Positions 55,716 through 63,383 of a DNA stretch of 64,000 nucleotides are shown in pieces. The stretch is from DASUDX01 sp036275365. GTDB taxonomy: Bacteria; Pseudomonadota; Gammaproteobacteria; Nevskiales; Nevskiaceae. The DNA is taken from contig DASUDX010000032.1 in assembly GCA_036275365.1 (NCBI GenBank), positions 1-64,000 on the forward strand, given 5' to 3'. The position numbers and the translations under genes were made by a program. How positions within the stretch are numbered: position 1 is the stretch's first letter; the number at the start of each line of letters is the position of its first letter. Under the pieces are notes generated by a model. That model was not told where the DNA came from, made no database searches, and saw nothing but the letters and a program-made list of their open reading frames with translations.

Positions 55716-56405
55716 ATGACACGCCCGCCTGTCCCTGCAGCCACTCCGGCCGCCGCCACGCGCCGCCCCGCCGAGCGGGTGCGGATCAAGGGCGTGGCGC
55801 TCGAGCAGCGGCGCCAGGCGCGCCGCGAAGCCCTGCTGGAGGCCGCCACCCAGGTGTTCGGCGAGCGCGGCTACCACGCCGCCACGGTGCGCGAGATCTG
55901 CGCCCGCGCCCAGCTCACCGAGCGCTATTTCTACGAATCCTTCGATGGCCTGCCGGCGCTGTTCAGCGCCGCCCACGCGCGGCTCAACCGGCGCCTGCTG
56001 GAGGCCACCGACCAGGCCCTGGCCGCCGCGCCGCCGCAGCCGCTGGCGATGGCGCGCGCCGGCCTCGGCGTCTTCCTCGCCCTGCTGCGCGATGACCCGG
56101 CCTTCGCCCGCATCTTCCTGATCGAGGCCCTGACCGTGGATGCGGCGATGGCGCGCCAGGTCAGCGCCGCCACCCAGGACTACGAGCAGCAGCTGCTGCG
56201 GGTGGCCCGGGTGTTCTTCCCGGATGCCGAGCAGCGCGGGCTGGATGTCGGCTACATCGCCAGCGGCCTGATCGGCGTCAATGTGCAGCTGGCCACGCGC
56301 TGGGTGCGCGGCGGCTACCGCGAACCGCTGGAGACCGTGCTCGCCAATGCGCTGGCCTTCTACGAGGCGATGATCCGCCAGTGGGGTCGCGGCGCGCCGG
56401 TCTGA
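55716..56405 (+). CDS. TetR-family transcription regulator
   Basis: A 229-residue regulator with the TetR helix-turn-helix in about 45-90 (ATQVFGERGYHAATVREICARAQLTERYFYESFDG) and a ligand-binding C-terminal domain. The ATG at 55716 starts MTRPPVPAA. It is divergent from the monooxygenase/SDR genes and faces the operator palindromes, so it probably represses them and itself until an inducing ketone or lipid appears. Confidence 0.92.
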   Translation: MTRPPVPAATPAAATRRPAERVRIKGVALEQRRQARREALLEAATQVFGERGYHAATVREICARAQLTERYFYESFDGLPALFSAAHARLNRRLLEATDQALAAAPPQPLAMARAGLGVFLALLRDDPAFARIFLIEALTVDAAMARQVSAATQDYEQQLLRVARVFFPDAEQRGLDVGYIASGLIGVNVQLATRWVRGGYREPLETVLANALAFYEAMIRQWGRGAPV

Positions 56406-56423
56406 CCCGGTTCGACGCGCCGA

Positions 56424-56837
56424 TCAGCCCGGTGGACGCCGTGCCGCGCGCCCGGCCACCACCGCCGCCAGCAGAAACCCGCTGCCCATCACCAGCAGGG
56501 CGAGATCCGGGCCGCTGCCACTGGCGGCGGCGCTGGTGGTGCCCTGCATGCTGCCGCCGTAGAGCGGCTGCAGCCCCCAGGCCAGCAGAAAGCCGCCGAA
56601 CAGGCACAGGGTGATCAGCGCCGCCGGCAGCGGACGCCGCTGGCGCCAGGCCAGATCCAGCGCCAGCAGGGCGAGCAGGCCGTGGGTGAGCAGCTGCCAG
56701 GCGTGATGGACCCGGGCATGTCCGGGCCAGGCCGGGTGGAACAGATGGGTGGCGTTGAGTTCCAGGAACGGAATCAGCAGCAGCGGCACCGCCAGCACCA
56801 GGCTCAGCAGCAGGGCATCGACACGCGCAGCGGACAT
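56424..56837 (-). CDS. Small integral membrane protein, function unknown
   Basis: A 137-residue protein with four probable transmembrane helices (about 7-27, 45-62, 70-90 and 112-130). A histidine-rich segment HLFHPAWPGHARVHHAW lies between helices 1 and 2. I do not know the family. The stop is 18 bases from the TetR stop on the other strand; the receptor gene at 56920-59127 lies 82 bases upstream in the same direction and could share its transcript. Confidence 0.7.
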   Translation of the reverse strand: MSAARVDALLLSLVLAVPLLLIPFLELNATHLFHPAWPGHARVHHAWQLLTHGLLALLALDLAWRQRRPLPAALITLCLFGGFLLAWGLQPLYGGSMQGTTSAAASGSGPDLALLVMGSGFLLAAVVAGRAARRPPG

Positions 56838-56919
56838 CGGCAGCTCCCGGCGGGGACCCAGGCCCCGATCATCGCCGCGGCGCCGGCCCCGTGCACGGGG
56901 CCGGCACGCGGAGGCCGCC

Positions 56920-59127
56920 TCAGAACACGAAGCGCACGCCGCCCTGCAGGGTGGCCGGCGGGGCGGTCTGGATGCCGCGGGTGCGGTCGACGATCACCAC
57001 CTCGTCGAACACATTCTTGCCGGCCACGAACACCGCCCAGCGGCTGTCGGGCAGACGGTAGTCCACGGCCAGATTCCAGATCAGGTAGTCGTCGATCAGG
57101 CCGACCCGGCCGCTGCCATCGGTGGCCACGGTCTCGCCGAAGTCGCTGAACTGCTCGTCAACGAACACCGCCTCGGCGCGCGCCTCCAGCCCCTGCGGGT
57201 GCTGGTAGCCGAGGGTGGCGGTGAGCAGATGCTCCGGGGCGTAGGGCAGGCGCGCGCCGGGGCGCGAGTTGCCCACCGCCGCGCCATTGCTGACCTGGCG
57301 GAAGGCGGTGCGTGCCTCGGCGGTCTCCACCCAGGTCCAGGCCAGCTGCAGGAAGGGGTTGTGGGCGGAGTCGAGCAGGCGGCCGAGGTCGAAGCGGCCG
57401 CTCAGCTCGGCACCCTGGTGCAGGGCCTCGCCCACCGCCAGCGGCAGATTGCCGAGGGCCACCGAGCCGACCACGATCTGCCGCTCGAAATCATTGCGGA
57501 ACAGCGTTGCCTCCAGGCTCAGGCCGGTCAGCGGCCGGCTGCGCAGGCCGAGCTCGGCATTGGTGCTTTCTTCCGCTTCCACTTCCACCACCGTGGGCTG
57601 GGCGCTGCCCAGGGGCCCGCTCTGGCCGATGATGTCCTCGGCCCGCGGCGGCGCGAAGCCCTTGTGCACCCCGGCGAACAGCGTGGTGCGCGGGCTCAGC
57701 GCATAGGTGGCGCCGAGGCTGGGGATCAGCTCGTCGAGCGAGGTCTCGGCGCTGGCGTTGTTGGGGCGGTTGGTGCGGGTGTAGTCGATGCGCTCCAGGC
57801 GCAGCCCCGGGGTCAGCGCGAAGCGGCCGAAGCCGAAGCGGTTCTGCACGAACAGCGCCAGCGCCTCGGTGTCGCGTGCGTTGTCCTCGGCCAGGGTGCC
57901 GCTGCGCGCGGTCGGGCTGCTGCCATTGACCTGCAGACGCTCCTGCTCCTCGCGGTGCAGGCGCAGGCCGACGATCAGCTCGTTGTCCAGACCCAGGCTC
58001 GCGTGCTCCAGCCGCAGCCGCGGCTCGATGCCGGTGGTGTAGTAATCGCGCAGACGGCCCTGCACCGAGTTGCAGTCATCCGGATCGACCGCAAAGCCCG
58101 CCTCGCGCGCCTGCTGGAAGGTCAGGCTCTGGCCGTTGACGGTGTAGGTGGTGGCATTGCACTGGCCATCGGCGGTGGTGCTCGACTGCCGCCACCAGTC
58201 GCGCGAGAAGCGCGCGCCGTAGAGGTTGGTCGACAGCGTCAGCGCCTCGGACACCCGCCACTCGTGGGTGAGCGAGGCGCCGACCCGCTTGGCGTCGAAC
58301 ACATCGTTCTTGAACGGGTTGTAGAGCGGCCCGAAGGCGGCGAACTCGGCATCGGTGAGGCCGCTGTAGGTGACCTGCGAATCCTCGTGATAGCTGTTGA
58401 TGCGCGCCACCAGGCGGTGACCCTCGGCGAGCGGGAACAGGCCCTTGAGATTGAAGTCATCCAGCTCGGAGTACAGGTTGTCGCGGGCGCCGTCGCCGCG
58501 CTTGAGCAGGTAGTCCACCAGCAGGTTCTCGGCGCCGGCGCGGGCATGCACATTCAGATAGTCGCGCTCGCCGCGGGTGAAGCTGAACAGGCCCTGCGCC
58601 TCCTCGGTGGGCTCCGGGGTGCGGTAGTTGATGACCCCGCCAATGGTCTGCGGGCCATAGAGATTCACCCCGCTGCCCTTGAGCAGCTCGATGCGGTCGA
58701 AGCGTTCCACCGGCGGGTGGTAGTAGCTGGCGTTGTCGCCGTAGGGCGCGTAGGCCAGCGGGATGCCGTCCTCCAGCAGCAGCACCTTGGTCGAGCGGGT
58801 CGGGTTCAGGCCGCGGATGCCGATGTTGGGGCGCAGGCCGAAGCCCTCCTCGTCGCGCACATGCACGCCCGGCAGCTTGCGCAGCGCCTCGTTGGTGGTC
58901 TGCACATGGGCCTTCTGCAGGGTCTCGGCATCCACCTCGGCGGTGGAGCCGGCCAGCCGCTCGCGCCGCTCCGGGGTGCCCAGCACGGTCATCGGCTCCA
59001 GCACGGCGGCGACCTCGGCGGCCGGAGCCGGCGCGGCGGGCCCCTGTCCGGCGGCGGGCAGGACCAGGGCCGGGCCAAGGGCAAGACCAGCAAGCGTGCG
59101 AAGGGCGCGGGGAGTGGACAGCGGCAT
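56920..59127 (-). CDS. TonB-dependent ferric-chelate receptor (FecA-like)
   Basis: Outer-membrane receptor of 735 residues. Signal peptide to about 27, plug domain about 55-170 with RKLPGVHVRDEEGFGLRPNIGIRGLNP and GSGVNLYGPQTIGGVINYRTPEP, then a 22-strand barrel ending GGVRFVF. The plug is FecA-like, a ferric citrate type, but there is no N-terminal signalling domain, so it would not signal through a sigma factor. ATG at 59127; two starts further upstream (up to 59265) only extend the leader. A Fur-type box lies between this gene and bfd. Confidence 0.92.
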   Translation of the reverse strand: MPLSTPRALRTLAGLALGPALVLPAAGQGPAAPAPAAEVAAVLEPMTVLGTPERRERLAGSTAEVDAETLQKAHVQTTNEALRKLPGVHVRDEEGFGLRPNIGIRGLNPTRSTKVLLLEDGIPLAYAPYGDNASYYHPPVERFDRIELLKGSGVNLYGPQTIGGVINYRTPEPTEEAQGLFSFTRGERDYLNVHARAGAENLLVDYLLKRGDGARDNLYSELDDFNLKGLFPLAEGHRLVARINSYHEDSQVTYSGLTDAEFAAFGPLYNPFKNDVFDAKRVGASLTHEWRVSEALTLSTNLYGARFSRDWWRQSSTTADGQCNATTYTVNGQSLTFQQAREAGFAVDPDDCNSVQGRLRDYYTTGIEPRLRLEHASLGLDNELIVGLRLHREEQERLQVNGSSPTARSGTLAEDNARDTEALALFVQNRFGFGRFALTPGLRLERIDYTRTNRPNNASAETSLDELIPSLGATYALSPRTTLFAGVHKGFAPPRAEDIIGQSGPLGSAQPTVVEVEAEESTNAELGLRSRPLTGLSLEATLFRNDFERQIVVGSVALGNLPLAVGEALHQGAELSGRFDLGRLLDSAHNPFLQLAWTWVETAEARTAFRQVSNGAAVGNSRPGARLPYAPEHLLTATLGYQHPQGLEARAEAVFVDEQFSDFGETVATDGSGRVGLIDDYLIWNLAVDYRLPDSRWAVFVAGKNVFDEVVIVDRTRGIQTAPPATLQGGVRFVF

Positions 59128-59233
59128 CGGGCGAGGCTCCGGAGGCGGGACGGGGCGGCAGGACCACCGCCCGGGTTGGGAATGATTCTTGTTAAGTGCA
59201 GCGGCTGCGCATCCTAGGGCAGTCGATAGCAAT

Positions 59234-59248
59234 TGACAATCTTTCTCA
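59234..59248. promoter_or_regulatory. Fur box between receptor and bfd
   Basis: TGACAATCTTTCTCA matches the 7-1-7 Fur pattern TGATAAT-N-ATTATCA at 11 of 14 positions. A weaker Fur-like sequence (TGATTCTTGTTAAGT) lies at about 59183-59197 nearer the receptor. Both sit in the divergent gap and should repress both genes when iron is abundant. Confidence 0.65.
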
Positions 59249-59270
59249 TTACCCCCTAGCATCACCTCCC

Positions 59271-59492
59271 ATGTACATCTGTGTCTGCAAAGCGGTCTCC
59301 GACTCCCGCATCCGCCGGCTGGTGGCCGACGGCGCCAGCAGCCTGCGCGAAGTGGCGCGCGACACCGGCCTCGGCAGCTGCTGCGGCAAGTGCGTGCCGG
59401 CCGCCCGCGAGGTGCTCGGCGAGGCCCTGCAGCAGACCGCGCAGAGCCGCCCCCTGCGGCTGAGCGAGCTGCCCGCCGCCTGCGCCGCCTGA
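59271..59492 (+). CDS. bfd: Bacterioferritin-associated ferredoxin
   Basis: A 73-residue [2Fe-2S] protein that passes electrons to bacterioferritin to release stored iron. The cluster cysteines are in YICVCKAV (Cys4, Cys6) and SCCGKC (C-x2-C). The ATG at 59271 is the normal Bfd start. It is divergent from the ferric receptor and 135 bases upstream of bfr. Bfd is usually made under iron starvation, which fits the adjacent Fur box. Confidence 0.95.
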   Translation: MYICVCKAVSDSRIRRLVADGASSLREVARDTGLGSCCGKCVPAAREVLGEALQQTAQSRPLRLSELPAACAA

Positions 59493-59571
59493 GCGCGAGG
59501 GTCTGTTCGAACGGGTTTGCGAATCACACGCAAAAGCGTTCAAAAGTTCACTGCTTTCAACCACTTATCGC

Positions 59572-59600
59572 TGGACGCCGGCGCTGCGTCGGCCTACACT
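59572..59600 (+). promoter_or_regulatory. Sigma-70 promoter of bfr
   Basis: TGGACG and TACACT are separated by 17 bases, with the predicted start near 59607 and the bfr ATG at 59628. It lies outside the Fur box, so bfr can be made when bfd is off. Confidence 0.6.
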
Positions 59601-59627
59601 GCGGCCTCTTTCCAGGGAGTGCCGGTG

Positions 59628-60113
59628 ATGAAGGGCGATAGCAAGGTTCTCGAGTACCTCAATCTCGCGCTGAAGAACGAGCTGACCGCCATCAACCAGT
59701 ACTTCCTGCATGCCCGCATGCTCGACAACTGGGGGCTGAAGAAGCTCGGCAAGATCGAGTACGAGGAATCGATCGACGAGATGAAGCATGCGGACAAGCT
59801 GATCAAGCGCATCCTCTTCCTCGACGGCCTGCCCAATCTGCAGGACCTCGGCAAGCTCTATATCGGCGAGACCGTCGAAGAGGTGCTGCGCTGCGACCTC
59901 AAGCTGGAGCACGAGGCCCACCCGCTCTACCGCGATGCCATCGCCCACTGCGAGCAGGTCAAGGACTATGTGACCCGCGAGCTGCTGGTGGCGATCCAGA
60001 CCTCCGAGGAAGAGCACATCGACTTCATCGAGGAGCAGCTCAAGCTGATCGAGCAGATGGGGCTGCAGAACTACCTGCAGACCGCCAGCGGCGAGCTCAA
60101 GGAAGGCAGCTAG
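59628..60113 (+). CDS. bfr: Bacterioferritin
   Basis: Iron-storage protein of 161 residues that assembles into a 24-subunit shell and oxidises Fe(II). The ferroxidase ligands align with E. coli: Glu18, Glu51 and His54, later TSEEEHIDF, plus the haem-ligand Met52 (EMKHAD). ATG at 59628 after GGGAG. A perfect 12-base hairpin terminator follows. Confidence 0.96.
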   Translation: MKGDSKVLEYLNLALKNELTAINQYFLHARMLDNWGLKKLGKIEYEESIDEMKHADKLIKRILFLDGLPNLQDLGKLYIGETVEEVLRCDLKLEHEAHPLYRDAIAHCEQVKDYVTRELLVAIQTSEEEHIDFIEEQLKLIEQMGLQNYLQTASGELKEGS

Positions 60114-60138
60114 CCCCCGGGTCTCGCCCCGGTTTGCG

Positions 60139-60165
60139 AAAAAGCCCCGCCAGGCGGGGCTTTTT
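60139..60165. terminator. Bidirectional terminator between bfr and hemJ
   Basis: AAAAAGCCCCGC pairs perfectly with its complement around CAG, giving A and T runs on both strands. It can end bfr on the plus strand and hemJ on the minus strand. Confidence 0.92.
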
Positions 60166-60192
60166 CTTGGGCGATGGCCGAACGCTCCAGCC

Positions 60193-60618
60193 TCAGAACG
60201 GCTTGCCCACTGCCAGGATCACCACCGCCACCAGCACCAGCGCGGGCACCTCGTTGAGCCAGCGCCAGGCCCTGGCGCTCAGGCGGTTCTCGCCGCGGGC
60301 GAAGCGGCGGCGGCTGGCACCGAGAAAGCCGAAGTAGCCGGACAGCAGAATCACCAGGGTGAGCTTGGCGTGCATCCAGCCGCCCTTCATCAGCCCCGGG
60401 TTCTGCCAGAGCAGGGCGAGCCCGAACACCCAGGTCAGCACCATGCCGATCAGGGTGATCGCATAGAGCCGCTGCTCCATCACCACGAAGCGCTGGTGGC
60501 CCGGCTCGTCGCGGGTGTCCGCGTGGTAGACGAACAGCCGCGGCAGATAGAACAGGCCGGCGAACCAGGTGACCATGAAGATCACATGCAGGGCCTGGGT
60601 CCAGAGATAGAGGGTCAT
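60193..60618 (-). CDS. hemJ: Protoporphyrinogen oxidase HemJ
   Basis: Membrane enzyme of 141 residues that oxidises protoporphyrinogen IX to protoporphyrin IX, a late haem step. Four transmembrane helices; the signature is LHVIFMVTWFAGLFYLPRLFVYHA, with conserved His and Arg, and MKGGWMHAKLTLVILL further on. The ATG at 60618 gives MTLYLW. It converges on bfr through a shared terminator. Confidence 0.93.
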   Translation of the reverse strand: MTLYLWTQALHVIFMVTWFAGLFYLPRLFVYHADTRDEPGHQRFVVMEQRLYAITLIGMVLTWVFGLALLWQNPGLMKGGWMHAKLTLVILLSGYFGFLGASRRRFARGENRLSARAWRWLNEVPALVLVAVVILAVGKPF

Positions 60619-60703
60619 GGGCGGGGTCGGGGCAGGGGTCGCGCCGGGCCGGCGCGTCCGGCCTATTATGCCGGCCCTCCCCTCGCGGCCCCGGAGCGGT
60701 TCA

Positions 60704-61750
60704 GTGGCGTCCCCTTCCCGTACAGCGGTTGGCATCGTCGGCGGCACCGGCTACACCGGTGTGGAGCTGCTGCGCCTGCTGCTGGCCCATCCGGCCGCCG
60801 AGGTGGTCTGCCTGACTTCGCGCAAGGAGGCCGGCCAGCGCGTCGATGCCTTCTTTCCCTCGCTGCGCGGGCACACCGCGCTGTGCTTCGAGCCGCCCGA
60901 GCTGGAGCGGCTGGCGCGCTGCGAGGTGGTGTTCTTCGCCACCCCGCATGGCACCGCGATGAGCCTCGCCCCGGCCCTGCTCGAGCGCGGGGTGAAGGTG
61001 ATCGATCTCTCCGCCGACTTCCGCCTGCGCGATGCCGCCGAGTTCGAGCAGTGGTACGCCCACACGCACAGCGCCCCGGACTGGCTGGCCCAGGCGGTGT
61101 ATGCGCTGCCCGAGGTCAACCGCGCGGCGATCCGCGAGGCGCGTCTGCTGGCCTGCCCGGGCTGCTACCCCACCGCGGTGCAGCTCGGCCTGCTGCCCCT
61201 GCTCGAACAGCGCCTGGTGGACCCGGCGAGCCTGATCGCCGACTGCAAGTCCGGCGTCAGCGGCGCCGGGCGCGAGGCCAGGATCGGCTCGCTGTTCGGC
61301 GAGTGCGCGGACAGCTTCAAGGCCTATGGCGTAGCCGGACACCGCCATCTGCCGGAGATCCGCCAGGGGCTGCGGGCGGCCGCCGGCGAGGCGCTGGGCC
61401 TGGTGTTCGTGCCGCATCTGACGCCGATGCTGCGCGGCATCCACGCCACCCTCTACGCGCGGCTGCGGGTGCCGGTGGCCGAGGCCCAGGCGGCCTTCGA
61501 GGCGCGCTACCGCGACGAGCCGTTCGTCGATGTGCTGCCCTACGGCAGCACCCCGGAGACCCGCAGCGTGCGCGGCTCGAATGTCTGCCGCATCGCCCTG
61601 CAGCAGGCACCGGGCTCTGATCAGCTGGTGGTGATGAGCGTGATCGACAATCTGGTCAAGGGCGCTGCCGGCCAGGCGGTGCAGGGCTTCAACCTGATGC
61701 AGGGCCTGGACGAGCGTCTCGGCCTCGGCGGCCTGGCGCTGAGCCCCTGA
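60704..61750 (+). CDS. argC: N-acetyl-gamma-glutamyl-phosphate reductase
   Basis: NADPH-dependent reductase of 348 residues for arginine synthesis. NADP loop VGIVGGTGYTGVELLRLL, catalytic Cys154 in ACPGCYPTAV, SGAGR segment, and a late HRHLPEI with catalytic His. I choose the GTG at 60704 because GGAG lies at the right distance; the ATG at 60668 is part of a TATTAT -10-like sequence. Its stop overlaps the next gene's start by one base. Confidence 0.96.
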   Translation: MASPSRTAVGIVGGTGYTGVELLRLLLAHPAAEVVCLTSRKEAGQRVDAFFPSLRGHTALCFEPPELERLARCEVVFFATPHGTAMSLAPALLERGVKVIDLSADFRLRDAAEFEQWYAHTHSAPDWLAQAVYALPEVNRAAIREARLLACPGCYPTAVQLGLLPLLEQRLVDPASLIADCKSGVSGAGREARIGSLFGECADSFKAYGVAGHRHLPEIRQGLRAAAGEALGLVFVPHLTPMLRGIHATLYARLRVPVAEAQAAFEARYRDEPFVDVLPYGSTPETRSVRGSNVCRIALQQAPGSDQLVVMSVIDNLVKGAAGQAVQGFNLMQGLDERLGLGGLALSP

Positions 61751-62505
61751 TGCAGCACCGCATCGTCATCCAGCGCCATCGTCCCGGCCTGCGCGCGGCG
61801 CTGATCGGCGGCGGCGCCTTCCTGCTGCTGGTCAGCGGCTTTGCGCTGTACCACTACACCCGCAGCACCACGGTGAGCGATTTCGAGCGCACCAAGTCCG
61901 AGCTGGAGACGCTGCGCGAGGAACGCCGCAGCCTGTCCCGCGAGCTGCGCCAGGCACGCGCCGAGATCGACGAGCTGCGCGACCAGGTGGCCTTTGCCGA
62001 GCGCTCCAGCGAGATCGACACCCAGGCCTGCGCCACCGTGCAGGCCTCGCTGGCGGCGATCGAGTCGGAGGCCGCCGATCTGCGCGAGCAGGTGGCCTTC
62101 TACCGCGGCATCGTCTCGCCCGAGCAGGCGCGCGCCGGGGTGCGGGTGCTGGAACTGCGGGTGAGCCCGGGCGAACAGCCGGGCTGGCTGCGCTACGACC
62201 TGGTGCTGATCCAGTCGGTCCGCCATGACCGCCGCATCGCCGGCAGCGTGGACCTGCGCTTCGAAGGCACCCGCGCCGGCAAGCCCGAGACCCTGCGGCT
62301 GAGCGAGCTGCAGGCGGCCGACCAGCCGGCTGCGCGCTTCGACTTCAAGTACTTCCAGGAATTCGGCGGCGAGTTCCGGCTGCCGGCAGGCTTTGCACCG
62401 GGGCGGGTCAGGGTTACCCTCAGCCCCTCAGGCCAGGGCGCCCCCGAAGTCGAAGACGAGTTCGAGTGGGCGCGCATCCAGTCCGACCGACGAGACCCCC
62501 CATGA
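61750..62505 (+). CDS. DUF6776-like membrane-anchored coiled-coil protein
   Basis: A 251-residue protein with one N-terminal transmembrane helix (about 17-36, IGGGAFLLLVSGFALYHY), a coiled coil (about 40-125, FERTKSELETLREERRSLSREL), and a beta-rich periplasmic C-terminal domain (about 130-245). The function is unknown, but a protein of this layout is commonly encoded between argC and bactofilin. Start and stop overlap both neighbours (TGATG, ATGA), so the group argC to erpA is one operon. Confidence 0.82.
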   Translation: MQHRIVIQRHRPGLRAALIGGGAFLLLVSGFALYHYTRSTTVSDFERTKSELETLREERRSLSRELRQARAEIDELRDQVAFAERSSEIDTQACATVQASLAAIESEAADLREQVAFYRGIVSPEQARAGVRVLELRVSPGEQPGWLRYDLVLIQSVRHDRRIAGSVDLRFEGTRAGKPETLRLSELQAADQPAARFDFKYFQEFGGEFRLPAGFAPGRVRVTLSPSGQGAPEVEDEFEWARIQSDRRDPP

Positions 62506-63017
62506 AATTTCTCGGCAACAACCCCAGCACCCCACCCCCCGCCACCAACAAGACCAGTGCCAATAGCGTGGACACCCTGATCGGCCGACACACCGAAATC
62601 CTCGGCGACATCCGCTTCGCCGGCGGCCTGCATCTCGACGGCCGCATCAAGGGCAAGGTGCTGGCCAGCACCGACAAGGCGGCCTCGCTGTCGGTGACCG
62701 AGAGCGGCATGGTGGAGGGCGATGTGCGGGTGCCCAATGTGATGCTCAACGGCACCGTGGTGGGCGATGTCTACGCCTCCGAGAAGATCACCCTCGCGGC
62801 GAAGGCGCGGGTCACCGGCAATGTGTTCTACAAGATCCTCGAGATGCAGGCCGGGGCCCAGGTCAACGGCCAGCTGGTGCACGAGAAGAGCGAGATGATG
62901 GCCGCCCTGGTCCAGCAGGCCGGCGGCCCGCATGCCCTTGAAAACTCCGAGTCCGACGGCAGACATGAGACCCTGGTGATCGATGTCCGCGACGCGCGGA
63001 TGAAGAAGGCGGGTTGA
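62502..63017 (+). CDS. Bactofilin family cytoskeletal protein
   Basis: Polymer-forming protein of 171 residues. The central bactofilin (DUF583) beta-helix spans about 28-125, from DTLIGRHTEILGDIRFAGGL to ITLAAKARVTGNVFYKILEM. Bactofilins act as scaffolds for local cell-wall synthesis. The N-terminus is Pro/Thr/Asn-rich; the C-terminal tail is charged. It overlaps the preceding gene by ATGA. Confidence 0.95.
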   Translation: MKFLGNNPSTPPPATNKTSANSVDTLIGRHTEILGDIRFAGGLHLDGRIKGKVLASTDKAASLSVTESGMVEGDVRVPNVMLNGTVVGDVYASEKITLAAKARVTGNVFYKILEMQAGAQVNGQLVHEKSEMMAALVQQAGGPHALENSESDGRHETLVIDVRDARMKKAG

Positions 63018-63021
63018 GACG

Positions 63022-63375
63022 ATGAGCGAGGTCGAGCTGCTGGAACCGGCGCCCGTGCGCTTCACCGATGCCGCCGCCGGCAAGGTGCGCGAGCTGCTGG
63101 ATGAGGAGGACAACCCCGAGCAGATGCTGCGGGTATTCGTCACCGGTGGCGGCTGCTCCGGCTTCCAGTACGGCTTCCGCTTCGACACCCAGAGCGAGGA
63201 CGGCGACGCCCGCGTGGTCAAGCGCGGCGTCACCCTGGTGATCGATCCGATGAGCCTGCAGTACCTCGAAGGCGCCGAGATCGACTACAAGGAAGGCGTC
63301 GAAGGCGCCCAGTTCGTCATCCGCAACCCCAACGCCAGCACCACCTGCGGCTGCGGCAACAGCTTCAGCGTCTGA
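63022..63375 (+). CDS. erpA: A-type iron-sulfur carrier ErpA
   Basis: Delivers Fe-S clusters to target proteins, essential for IspG/H in E. coli. 117 residues with the three cluster cysteines: GGGCSGFQYGF and the TCGCGNSF tail. It follows bactofilin by 4 bases. Confidence 0.97.
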   Translation: MSEVELLEPAPVRFTDAAAGKVRELLDEEDNPEQMLRVFVTGGGCSGFQYGFRFDTQSEDGDARVVKRGVTLVIDPMSLQYLEGAEIDYKEGVEGAQFVIRNPNASTTCGCGNSFSV

Positions 63376-63383
63376 GGTCGGAG

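Noticed and set aside
59500..59545. Possible tRNA fragment around TTCGAAC
   Set aside because: The TTCGAA sequence is not part of a cloverleaf; no acceptor or anticodon stem can be drawn.
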